NCBI RefSeq assembly: GCF_001039355.2 | Contig: NW_019775776.1 | Span: forward strand, 148,558 to 212,557 | From: Lingula anatina | Taxonomy: Eukaryota > Brachiopoda > Lingulata > Lingulida > Lingulidae | Reading direction: 5' to 3' | DNA length: 64,000 nucleotides | Shown: one piece after another, positions 1-9,738 of the stretch | Position numbering within the stretch: the stretch's first letter is position 1 | Layout: each line of letters starts with the position of its first letter | The notes under the pieces: model-generated | Seen by the model: only the letters and a program-made list of their open reading frames with translations | What the model was told of the DNA's origin: nothing | The model's database searches: none | Translations under genes and position numbers: made by a program

Positions 1-3000
1 TTATTCCGTTGGAATGCGGATAGGTTGGCTGATGCAGTTGCCTCTGACCACCAGGGCACTGTTTGTCCAAGGACGTACAGTGGGCCATTGAAGCAAAATA
101 TAAATCAGCTGTGGGAGCAAGTGTGTGGACGGCCATTCTTTGAAAATTACAAGCCACCTGCAAAGTACACAGGTTTGTAAAAATAGTTTGAGTATATATG
201 TACATATATTATTAATATCAGTGTCCTCTTTTACATTATTTATTAGTGTTTATCATCATCAGCTCAGTTTTCTTCCCGTTTGTGATGAGTTGGTTGATGA
301 GTTGGTCCCTATTTTTATTGCTCTTAGCTAAATCGCAGCTAAATGTAAGTTGTCAAAGTGCATAAGTTGACTTACAACTTTGGTGGTAAAAATGTTGACT
401 TACGCGAGGTTTACTGTATTTATACATTGTAGGTGAGCTTGTTGGAATTCAATACCTGTACAGCCAGACAGGAAAGGAATTCCCCAGTTTTGGTGTGACT
501 GTAGCAGAGCTGGTGCAGGATGATGAATTGGAGACAGTTGAAACTGGGGATGAAGAATTTGAGGATGCTGAGCAGCTGGTCGTACCTGTGCAAGAAGAAG
601 CCACTGTACAGCCTCAGCCTCGGCAAATTCTTCATATCCCCAGTGATGAAGAATACCGACAAATGATGAGTGAAGGTAAATTTTATCTTAGTGTTCATCA
701 TTTACTTGACTTATGCAATATTTCAACATTTCATATACACTTCTGACACTTTGAATATGAAAAGCAACGCATCACCAATTTTATGAACAGAAGTGAAAGA
801 ATGATTGCGTGTCTGTTGTTGTTCAAGACCTTGTAATTATCTTGGGAGATTCAGTGTTTTAACGTCTTCTGGATTAAATGTTTATGCACTTTTGAGTGAT
901 ACGTTTTGATGATCAGAAAACTTATCTATAATTTCATCCATAAAATCGTGTATTCTTAGATGCTTTTATATTCACTGCAGTGTGAACATAAATAATTCTA
1001 GTGCCTCTCTTAAACATTATTCAATTTAGATGCAGATGATGTACCCCCCATTCCCATGCACTCTATGGACACCATGCCAGAAATGCCTACCATTGTTCCA
1101 TCTTTTAGTGACAGTGCAACACCCCCTCTGGTAGAAAGTAGCAGTGAAGTAAGTGATCATATATACGTATTGCATATATATATACGTATTGCATATAAAG
1201 TATGCACATGTTTGACACTTTTACCACATTTTGTGCAGTTATTTAACTTGATAGGCATATTTAGACAAACGTTTTTTTAAATATTTTATCCAGAATTTTT
1301 AAAGGTAATGCTGTAGTTAAATTGTAAATATTGAAATAATTTATATTTAAATCACTAATATGTCTGATAAATTCTTGTATTTTAAGATTGAAGCATGCTA
1401 ATTAATAAGTGCCTGTTAAAAATAAATGATTGCCTTATTATTTTTAGGTTGTTGGACCTGATAATGTGCCTGGATATGATAAGGTTCTGCAGCTTGCTGC
1501 GTACCTAGTAGAACTGCGTGAGGTGCAAGCCCTTAGCTTGCACCAGGCTGAACAGGTCGCCTACCTGTGGACACAGTTGTCCGACTATGACAAAAAGAGG
1601 ACGGTCTTCCCCAAGAGGTTCACCAAGAAGCCTTGGTCGGGAAAGTTTGGTGGGAGGGGAAAGAATGTTGTTCAAGGGGTGGAAAGCATCACTAAGTAAG
1701 TACAAACACAAACAAATATAGAGACACTAAGTACCATTTTAGTTTTAATATTATCTATTTGTGTTTGCCTTACACCTGTATGTCACCTTGACATGCAAAT
1801 AGCCCAGCTACTGTAATGAACTGCTAGAGTAATGGTTAACTAAAAAGGATCTTTACAACTGGAGCAAATATTCACTATGTATTTAATAATAAGTTAGACA
1901 TAAATTGCTGCATGTAGCCTGAATGCTCATATCTGTAAATTTTCACTAGTTCGATCATCTCATTTTTTTCAGGGTGAAACTGTTTGAATATAACCTAGCT
2001 TTCATTGTCAATATATTATCCTTAATCCTTTCTATTTGCCATGTTTCAGAGTTGTACTTGGGCCAAATCAAGGGCCAGCACAGTGGCCCAACTGTAACAG
2101 ATACACTGAGGCCATTTGTGAAAAGTTGCTGACTATTTATCCCGGGGATCAAAAGCGGGATGGCCGGGTATGGACAAGATGGCGGCTTGTCCTTGGGGCA
2201 TACCACAGCATCAGAAAGGTGGTCCTCAAATCTCAAAAAGGTATGCAAGGCACAGAGCTACAACTCCCCTTGCTTAACAAGAAAACCCTGCTACAATGGT
2301 AAGTATAAAATAATTTTCCTTTTGAACGTTTCAGAGAAAATGATTTTTGACTTTTTCTTTAAATAAATATCAAATGAAAACCATTTTTTGATTCTTTTAA
2401 TGCATCAAATGGAATTACTTTAAAACTTTGACATTGAATAAAGATAAAAAAACAACATTTTTGTTCCTTTTAATGCATGAGATGAAATTACTTTAAGACT
2501 TTGCCATTGAATAAAAATCAAAGAAATGCTATAAATTATTTTAATCTTAACTTAAGCTTGCAAGTAATCAACTTGTTTTTGCGATAAGAGCCATTTTAAT
2601 GTAGGCATTTCACTGTATATTAAAAATAATCTGTGACAATTTGATTTCAGGTACAACAAGGAAGAGAAGAAGATGGAGCAGAAAATCCTTCTGCAGGGCA
2701 TCAGCATGCCTAAGCCACCTATGACTGGAAGTGGCTTCCCTGAGGCCCGGCAGAGACCATCTGTTCTGCCTTCTGTTCAGGCACCAGTATTTCAATTTAA
2801 ATCTCCACAGAGTACTGTAGGCCCTCCACGAAAAAAGACAAGGTTTCCCCCTATAGCTCCGGCTTCAGCTTCAACTAGCAGCAACCCTATTTTCATTCTC
2901 CCAGTACCTACAGCTACAGCAACAGCTTCAGCAACAGCAACAGCTCCAGCAGCAGCAACAGCTCCAGCAACAGCAACAGCTCCAGCAGCAGCTACAGCCA

Positions 3001-3230
3001 CAGCAGCAGCTACAGCCACAGCCAGAGCTCCAACAAAAGCCAAAAGAACCTACACCAGTCCGGAATTCATCAGATGTAGCAAATGTGGCCAAAACAGGAA
3101 GGATTCACAAACTCACAGATCATATATGTTCAAAATATTTTGTGCAGCTTCAGAAAATATTTCGTTTGAAGAATGGAGGAAGGAGGTGAAAGAAAAAATG
3201 GACAGGGAGAGAAAACTGAAAAAAAAATAG
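1..3230 (+). CDS. 3' part of an uncharacterised multi-exon gene (5' end outside window)
   Basis: Six exons join in frame: 1-172, 433-675, 1030-1148, 1448-1695, 2050-2298 and 2651-3230 (stop TAG 3228-3230). Every junction has GT/AG and matching phase (1, 1, 0, 2, 2). The protein reads W-N-A-D-R near the left edge, then KYTG-ELVGIQYLYSQTG across the first splice, an acidic Pro-rich linker, a segment with PGYDKV, FPKRF and GVESITK, a segment with GPNQGPAQWPNCNRY, and a low-complexity Ala/Thr/Pro run coded at about 2905-3030. The C-terminus has a zinc-ribbon-like CSKCGQ...H...C pattern followed by a charged Lys/Glu/Arg tail. From memory this matches an uncharacterised family found in many copies in fish, amphioxus and cnidarian genomes, which I suspect is mobile-element borne; that is inference. 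No function is assigned. The six exons keep an open frame, so the visible part looks intact. ATTAAA at about 3561 is a possible poly(A) signal. Confidence 0.8.
2905..3030 (+). repeat. GCA/ACA-rich low-complexity tract inside the last exon
   Basis: An imperfect run of GCAACA/GCTCCA/GCAGCA units encodes alternating Ala-Thr and Ala-Pro residues. It lies between a Pro-rich linker and the C-terminal CxxC motif of the upstream gene. Its length probably varies between alleles. Confidence 0.7.
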
Positions 3231-3672
3231 GACTTGTTATGAACAGTGTGTCTCTGTTTGATTTATTGATTTATTTATTTATTTTGCAAAACCAATTTTT
3301 TAATGCTGCCTTTTGTGCTGTTTTTCACATACATTTTAATTCATATGTGACAAAATAGTACAGAAGAAGGTTCCAAGCCCTTGTAAAAGCAGAGGAAAAT
3401 TTTGATTTTGCATTGCAATTGGTATTTTATCTCACTTTGTTAGACGAATTTTTGTACTCATGAAAGAATTTTTGCTCAACAGATTTTGTGATTTAGTTCA
3501 TAAGCTGGAAGTTGAATTCACAACAGGTAAAATAAGTTACTGTTATGATATATTTGGCCCATTAAAGCCTTTGTGACAATCTATTTTAACCTTCTTTAAC
3601 ACCTAATTTTTTTCCTCTTCTTTTACCTTCAGCAATTTTTTTTCACAGTTGCTCAGTACAGTCTTATGTGCT

Positions 3673-3776
3673 ATGACCTTAGCTCAGTTGGGAGAGCGTC
3701 AGACTGAAGCCGGCTTGTGTAGCACAAGATGTCACCAGGTATCTGAAGGTCGCTGGTTCAATCCCGGCTCGCGGCA
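3673..3776 (+). pseudogene. tRNA-Phe(GAA)-like gene with a 31-nt insert after position 37
   Basis: The D-arm (TAGCTCAGTTGGGAGAGC), anticodon arm and T-arm (GCTGG-TTCAATC-CCGGC) are clear. The anticodon is GAA at 3706-3708. After G37 (3709) there are 31 extra bases (3710-3740) before A38 and the 3' anticodon stem TCTGA, which is where eukaryotic tRNA introns sit. The 3' acceptor strand TCGCGGC plus discriminator A (3769-3776) is followed by T5, a pol III terminator. The 5' acceptor strand (ATGACCT, 3673-3679) does not pair with it; GCCGCGA would be expected. I call it a probable pseudogene because the acceptor stem cannot form. A retained but mutated intron-containing tRNA is the alternative. 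Confidence 0.7.
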
Positions 3777-5038
3777 TTTTTCTTGTTATTTAATGTCAGG
3801 ATATATAACGGTGATCTTGCATAAGTCCTAGCGAAAAAACAGAAGAAATGGGGCAAAGAGAGTTGAAGAAAGCTTTTATTTTCATTTTTGCAGACTTAAA
3901 ACTGATTTGCATTTGTTATTTAAATTGATTTCTTTGAGTAGAATATGTGTTGCTAATTTTAACTTCTCTTCGGGGATTGCATCTAGGAATTCATATATAT
4001 ATTTCATATCACCACAATGTACCCAACGATCATAACAACAATGATTCCTTTATTCGGTAAAAGTTTTAATCATGCGGTGCGTGCACTGCGATATGATGTG
4101 TCGCTATCAATTGAGTTTGGCATGAATAAAAGCGGACTTCACTGGCCAAGTATCATTCAACCTATACAGTATATTGCGTTTGTCATTTTGTTTCGTTGAT
4201 TGATTTTAATATTACACGGGATTTAGGAGATGTAAATTGTCATCATCTGACCATTAAAAAAAAAAAGAATGACCTCCAACGAAAATGGCAATTAACTTGG
4301 TTTGTTCAATATTGCCCTTGACCCACGAATCAATATGTCGAAAAATCTAGAGATATTTTGGCATATGCTCATTTCTCATGACCATGATGCACAAGGTGAT
4401 CACGACTTTTAGAAAACTAGGTTGTTTACGATCTTTTTATCACTGTGGAGGTTATCAGGACTTGACTGAACCGGAAGGAGGTGGGTTACGTCACTTTAAA
4501 CGTTGCTGTGTGTGTTTGCACACACGAAAAAGCGCTGAAAAACAACGACATTGAGCGGTCTTACAGTGAAGTTCTATGCACAGAATATTGCATTGCTTTG
4601 AAATGTTTTCCTGTATTTATGTTTTCCTGTATGTTACTGTATTTTAATTAAAATTGAACAGTATCTTGAATTTATTTCTCAATCAGTTGTCGTTTGATAT
4701 TAATTACAGATTAAGGAGTCTTAGCAAGAGTTACACGACGCCTATTCCATGTTTTCATGATTTTCACAAAATTCCTAAATTATCTTCGGTTTTGATACAT
4801 ACATCTATGATGGAACGAAAATACGCGCGTTTTATAAACGATTCTCACGTACTAGTAGGCTGATGTGCCGTTTATAATTAAAATGAAAAAAATATTAGGG
4901 TCTATAATCTTGGTCGACCCAAGTTTGATCACATGAGAGGGCGCTGTGTGTACTAGATGGCCTGTACTTAAGACCGAGTTCGAACATCGTCGGTCCATTT
5001 GTCTTCCCTGGAGAGTTGTTACGTTACAGAACAACAAG
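3777..5038. other. Intergenic; possible 5' leader exon of the next gene at its end
   Basis: No coding exon could be supported here. Near the end, AACAAG|GTGGGT gives a plausible splice donor at 5039. It could close a non-coding leader exon of the EF-hand gene, whose ATG at 5322 directly follows a strong acceptor. The leader's start is not visible. Confidence 0.4.
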
Positions 5039-5170
5039 GTGGGTATTCTCACTGTCTTTAGGTCTCGTATTTATCTTCTCATTCGGTCTTTGGCATTGTA
5101 TTCAAGAAATTCTGATAATTTGTCCTCTGATTTTCGACTACTGACTTTTATGGCTCTCAGATTGTAAAAA

Positions 5171-5243
5171 CTCTCTCCCTCTCTCTCTCTCTCTCTCGCA
5201 CACGCGCGCGCGCACAGACAGAGAGGGAGAGAGAGAGAGAGAC
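5171..5243. repeat. (CT)n-(CG/CA)n-(GA)n palindromic simple repeat
   Basis: A polypyrimidine CT run is followed by an alternating purine-pyrimidine CACGCGCG core and then a GA run. The two flanks are reverse complements, so the tract can fold back or form non-B DNA. It lies about 80-150 bp upstream of the ATG of the first EF-hand gene. Confidence 0.85.
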
Positions 5244-5308
5244 ATAATGATGAAAATAATAATAATGAAATAAATACAAATGCGTATATATCAGTTCTCT
5301 TTGAGCTA

Positions 5309-5321
5309 ACTTTTTTTTCAG
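5309..5321 (+). promoter_or_regulatory. Splice-acceptor-like site directly abutting the ATG of the first EF-hand gene
   Basis: CTTTTTTTTCAG ends immediately before ATG 5322. The paralogue at 9193 has ATATTTCAG in the same place. This points to a non-coding leader exon spliced exactly onto the start codon, by cis-splicing (candidate donor 5039) or from a trans-spliced leader. A TATATAT at about 5285 is an alternative promoter reading that would leave almost no 5' UTR. Confidence 0.5.
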
Positions 5322-5864
5322 ATGTCTGTTCCTTTTCCGAACTTTTGGGTCCGAAAGATAAGATCCTTCTTTGTCTTGTTCGACCGTGACTTAGACGGCA
5401 TAGTGCACAGGGAAGATTACGTTGACAAGGTCATAGAGAGAGCAAAGAAGTATCTTAGCGAAGAGAAAGTGAAACATTTTGAGACTCTTATAGCGAAGGC
5501 ATGGGATGAATTTTGGGGTGGGCCAGAAGGCAAGACTGCCTTGACCATAGATGAGCTGATCACTTCGGTCAGTCCCCGGGTTTTCTCCGATAGCCATTTC
5601 GCCGAGACGTGCAAAGAGTGGCTGACGGTCTACTTCCAAGGCGTCGACGCAAATGACGACGGCTATGTCACTCTGAGCGAATATACAGCGTTCCTGGAGT
5701 GCTTTAACGTCCACCCCTTTTCCGTCACCCCTTCGTTCGAGGTCTTAGATACCAATCACGATGGTCTGATCAGCCTGGAAGAGTTTATCAACACCGGTAC
5801 GGAGTATTTTTGTGTCACAGCGGACACGCCAGCCAAACTTTTCTGGGGGCCATTTTTGGCGTAA
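5322..5864 (+). CDS. Calexcitin/sarcoplasmic Ca-binding protein-like EF-hand protein, copy 1
   Basis: A 180-residue protein encoded in one exon. Loop I (residues 21-32) is DRDLDGIVHRED, with Asp rather than Glu at position 12. The second EF-hand region around residues 60-75 has no usable loop. Loops III (109-120, DANDDGYVTLSE) and IV (143-154, DTNHDGLISLEE) are canonical. The C-terminus has the KLFWGP motif. Length, spacing and C-terminal motif fit the family that includes sarcoplasmic Ca-binding proteins, calexcitin and coelenterazine/luciferin-binding proteins. It is cytosolic, with no signal peptide or membrane segment, and probably binds three Ca ions as a buffer or sensor. AATAAA at 5918-5923 is a well-placed poly(A) signal. 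The gene is tandem with a close paralogue 3.3 kb downstream. Subfamily assignment beyond this is uncertain. Confidence 0.88.
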   Translation: MSVPFPNFWVRKIRSFFVLFDRDLDGIVHREDYVDKVIERAKKYLSEEKVKHFETLIAKAWDEFWGGPEGKTALTIDELITSVSPRVFSDSHFAETCKEWLTVYFQGVDANDDGYVTLSEYTAFLECFNVHPFSVTPSFEVLDTNHDGLISLEEFINTGTEYFCVTADTPAKLFWGPFLA

Positions 5865-8198
5865 AAACATGACTGTGCTTGAAGTTTGAAAACTGTGCAT
5901 GTCATTCGAATGTAAAAAATAAATGCGTTAATTTTATGTTTACTTTTAATTTGTTCTTAGAGTAAAGAAAGGGTATGAGAATTAAGCAAGTTGACATACG
6001 GGGCTAGTTAGCCTACGTTAGTAAAGAAAATCGCATTTGCTTAAAAAAAAAATTAACCAAACCATCAACTGTCTTTTAGAAGTAATTTTAAAAATTTCTT
6101 CAAGTAATATAGGAAACAACTAGTGTTACTTAATCAGTATTTTCATATGTCACTGAAAGATGTGCCTTCAAATGGACCGCTCATAAGAAACAAATTTAAA
6201 TGTGTTGATCAAATCCCTATTACGAGTTAATATTCTTGCGTGAGGTGATGCAAACTCTTTTGCTTAACCTTTTCAATGACGATTTTTTTTCTAAATAAAT
6301 CAATATATCTGGCCTTCGTAAATGGCAAAATAAAATGATATTATATTTTACCCTGGCCAATTTAAGATACTTGACCTTATTAGCCAGGTGACACTCATAT
6401 CAGTCAATGACACTCCTCGTGAAGAGGAAAATATGTGTGCCTGGGTTTTCAAGGTTGTCTACATTGCACATGGTGTTTTCTCATGAAAATGACCAAATCA
6501 CCTGAGGTCACCAGTATTACGAACGTTCCATTTATCAAACCTGTCCGTGCCCTCGTCTGCTTGTACATCTACCGCACGTTCATCTACCTGGGAGTCCAAT
6601 GCCCTGGTACATCGTAGTGGACACCCTAATCTTTTTTTACGTGCCGAAAATAACATCATCCTATCACTGCCCATCTCTGCCCATCTGTGCATGGGATAGT
6701 ATCAGCTTGTATCATAGGGTTTGTCCATCTCAGAACGTTTATAACACTCTATGTTATAGAACCTAAGAAAGTAAACTAAAAAGTGCCCAATGTGCATCAA
6801 ACAAAAACTGCCAACAACCGTGTATAGTACGTGTAATTGTGTCTTGAATGATGGGAATAGAATACCCCCTCCATGACCCCATTGTTTTCAATATCTTGTA
6901 TGCCATCTTGAGACTTTTTGCCTCTGTTTTGTGCTTGCATAATTCGACCAGGTTTGAATGTGATGAATCTCATGGCTTGGTGATGATAACATCAACAGCA
7001 ATATCATTGATGATGGTGAATATGATAATTATATTGATGAAAACCCAGAAAGATTGTTCGTAATTATTTACGCAAAGATACTGCTTGTTATCCCATGCTT
7101 GCTTTTGCAATACGGGTAAATATATATAGATCTGCAGCGAACCATAACTCGTGTAGTTTTTTTTTCATGGAGCAAATGGTTGTTGTGATGCACAGCGTGT
7201 AAGACTGAAATACGTCGCATCCTACTGCCTTTATTTAGATTGAGGCTATCCAGGGGTGGTACCGCCTCTGATGTGCTCACGCGATTCGCGCAATACTACA
7301 GGGATAGGCCTTCTTAATTTGAGCTCTGCATAACATTAACTAAAGAGCGGGTATTTTAATGCAGTTCACAAATTATATTTACTTATTGCATTTGGGGGGG
7401 GGGGGGTGAATGTCATGGTACGCTGACGTTTTTTGAAAGTTTTCGGCACCGCGTGTGTGTGTGTGTGTGTGTGTGTTAATACACCTGGTTTTGCCCTACA
7501 ATCCGCTGAGCTTGTCACTTAAACTGTAGTCAGTTTGTAAGGAGTGACCTACGACACCGCTCCAGTTAAGAAAAGGTTAAGATGTTACTAATATGTAGGT
7601 CTGCCCGGTCTCCTTTTCTTACGTAGTTGAATAAGGGATCTTTAGACAGACAGACAGTAGTTAAATCTGCCTCGCCCTAGCACACTGTTAAAGCGCACTA
7701 GAAAATGTAAGTAGCGTATGTATATTTCCTTTTTAGGTTTGATGACTTGAAAAGTTTTCATAGTTGTATAATTTGTTTGCTTTTAACGCAAACAAAAAAT
7801 ATGACGAAAAAAATTAATTTGCCAAATACGTCGCCAATGAAGATTTAACGCTTTAAAAGAGACATATTACGTCTTTTAATGGCAATGAAACACAGTTCTC
7901 ACTTTTATGTTGCAAAATATGTCGATAAGGGCTATACCGTCTTTCATCTTTGCACGAAAAGCTGAATACCTCTTTTGAGTGATTGGATGGAGATAGATAA
8001 GCCTCATATTTGCATCCGTTCATTACTATTTTGAGTTTGCTTTTTCTGCCACGGTGACGATCTTTGCACATGCTCAGTGAAACTAATTCTGGCGTTAATT
8101 GTGGATTTAATGTACATAAATCGTTGCTCCCAAATGCCTCCCGTACTTGTCGCCATGATGCAGGAAACATGTAGGTCTCGTCAGCCAATGGCACACTA
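5865..8198. other. Intergenic region without supported genes
   Basis: It contains the 3' UTR and poly(A) signal of copy 1, a G13 run at about 7394-7406 and a (GT)n microsatellite at 7451-7476. The open frames are short and have no family resemblance. Confidence 0.6.
7451..7476. repeat. (GT)n microsatellite
   Basis: Uninterrupted GT dinucleotides, about 45 bp after a G13 homopolymer (7394-7406). Confidence 0.9.
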
Positions 8199-8436
8199 AG
8201 GGACCATTCAGACTGAGAAGAGCCGAATGCTAGTAAGGCCGCGACCTAAATATGGCGGACCTACATGAAAGGAAGACTGCTTATCCTGTAATGGTCTCTC
8301 CGCCTCTCACACGTGGGGAGGCGTGTGAGAGGAGGAGAGACCATTACAGGATTAGCAGTCTTCCTTTCATGCAGGTCCGCCATATTTAGGTCCCGGCCTT
8401 ACTAGCACTCAGCGTTTCTCGATCTGAATGGTCCCT
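8199..8436. mobile_element. Foldback MITE, about 238 bp
   Basis: The two halves are near-perfect reverse complements. The left end is AGGGACCATTCAGA and the right end TCTGAATGGTCCCT. The inner arms GACCTAAATATGGCGGACCT and TAATGGTCTCTCC reappear inverted on the right, around a short loop near 8318. No open frame is encoded, so this is a non-autonomous element. The flanks give a TA or TAA target site. It overlaps a spurious minus-strand ORF. Confidence 0.85.
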
Positions 8437-8528
8437 AATTATTAGTCTCCTTCTGGTATAGCGGTGTAGCACAGTTAGTTTGCAGGGTATGTATAGTGCT
8501 GTCAACAGAAATATGTTACATGTACATG

Positions 8529-8750
8529 TAGGGGAAACCGGGGCTAGTTGGACCCCGGGGTAAGTTGGACCCCCATCAATTTATGACAAAGTAATTATGG
8601 GGTAAAATGATTGATCACATCATTTTGTGATAAGAAAGCGTCGGCAGTGAGTCCAAATGAAATAATGTAGCATCTTAAAGTAACTTTATTAAAGAGACTT
8701 GATGGGGGGGGGCAACTAGCCCCTAGTCCAACTAGCCCCGGTCTCCCCTA
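8529..8750. mobile_element. MITE with GGGGCTAGTTGGACC inverted termini
   Basis: The left terminus, TAGGGGAAACCGGGGCTAG followed by TTGGACC, is mirrored by GGTCCAACTAGCCCC-like sequence ending GGTCTCCCCTA. The interior is AT-rich, contains a G-run and has no ORF. The size and terminal TA fit a short TIR element with TA target duplication (Tc1/mariner-like TA preference is inference). Confidence 0.75.
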
Positions 8751-9141
8751 AATGGGTAGAGCAACTGTAAATGATTCCATTAACCATAGAACAGCACCCG
8801 ACAGTAATTACAATTTATATTAGAAATAACACAGTCCTGGCATTCTGGTATATTTATTTTTACCTGTAATAACGTGATATGTAAACATGGAGTCGTAGGT
8901 GCAATTTTTACCAGGTAATTTCCTGATTGTGAGTACTTTACTTTTTTCGCGTCAACAAATTTTGTTATTTTGATTATAAGCATTGAACGTCAACGCTTAT
9001 TTAATCTTGAATACCTAACCATATATATAGTCTTAGTTAAGGTGTAACTATTTTCTTTGAATTTCCTTTCCTTCCCACCAAAAGGTGTGTCTATTACTGA
9101 AATGCTCCACGTTATGGTCTTTTTAGAGGAGTAGCACGATG

Positions 9142-9149
9142 TATAAAAG
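9142..9149 (+). promoter_or_regulatory. TATA box candidate for the second EF-hand gene
   Basis: TATAAAAG lies 44 bp upstream of ATG 9193. If used, transcription would start near 9172 and the leader would be about 20 nt. It competes with the reading that ATATTTCAG immediately before the ATG is a splice acceptor. Confidence 0.45.
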
Positions 9150-9192
9150 GTGGACACTGAACCACGTTTTAATTTGCTATGTGATATTTCAG

Positions 9193-9738
9193 ATGTCTGG
9201 CGTTCCATTTCCCGAGTTCTGGGTCCGGAAGATGCGGTCGTTCTACGTCATCTTCGATCGTGACCTTGACGGCTTAGTGCAGCGCGAGGATTACGTGGAC
9301 TGGCCGGTGGGAAGGGCCAACAAAAACATGACCCCCGAAAAGGCCGAGTCCCTGTACGGCCTCGTGAGCAGCGCGTGGGACGTGTTTTGGGCGGGAGAAG
9401 AGAAAAGAAAGTCCGTCACCATCGACCAAATGGTCAAGGAGCACTCCCGAACCTTTGATACGCAGTCCAGCTTCCACGAGTCCCTTGAAAAGTGGCTGGA
9501 GATTTGCTTTGACGATGTGGACGCCAATGACGACGGCTGCATCACTTTGGAGGAGTACACCACGTTCCTGAAATGCTACGGTGTTCACCCCTATTCCGTC
9601 ACGCCGTCTTTTGAAGCCCTTGACACCAACCACGACGGCCTGATCAGCAAGGAGGAGTTTAAAAACGCCGGTCGTGATTATTTCAAAGTCACTGCCGATA
9701 CACCGGCCAAGTTGTTCTGGGGACCATTCAGGGCGTAA
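9193..9738 (+). CDS. Calexcitin/sarcoplasmic Ca-binding protein-like EF-hand protein, copy 2
   Basis: 181 residues from ATG 9193. The frame stays open back to an ATG at 9139, but that segment has no counterpart in copy 1 and ends in an acceptor-like ATATTTCAG, so the later start is preferred. Loops: residues 22-33 DRDLDGLVQRED, about 110-121 DANDDGCITLEE, about 144-155 DTNHDGLISKEE; the second EF-hand is degenerate. It shares FWVRK, SVTPSFE and TPAKLFWGPF with copy 1, so the two are tandem duplicates. Third positions are visibly more GC-rich than in copy 1. It is predicted to be a cytosolic Ca buffer or sensor. A poly(A) candidate AATAAA lies near 10157. Confidence 0.88.
   Translation: MSGVPFPEFWVRKMRSFYVIFDRDLDGLVQREDYVDWPVGRANKNMTPEKAESLYGLVSSAWDVFWAGEEKRKSVTIDQMVKEHSRTFDTQSSFHESLEKWLEICFDDVDANDDGCITLEEYTTFLKCYGVHPYSVTPSFEALDTNHDGLISKEEFKNAGRDYFKVTADTPAKLFWGPFRA

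Noticed and set aside
7853-8194. 113-residue minus-strand frame before the MITE at 8199
   Set aside because: No family resemblance or splice support, and the frame is bounded by repeat sequence.
9139-9192. Upstream ATG extending the second EF-hand protein by 18 residues
   Set aside because: The added residues have no counterpart in copy 1 and end in an acceptor-like sequence exactly before the shared MSxVPFP start.
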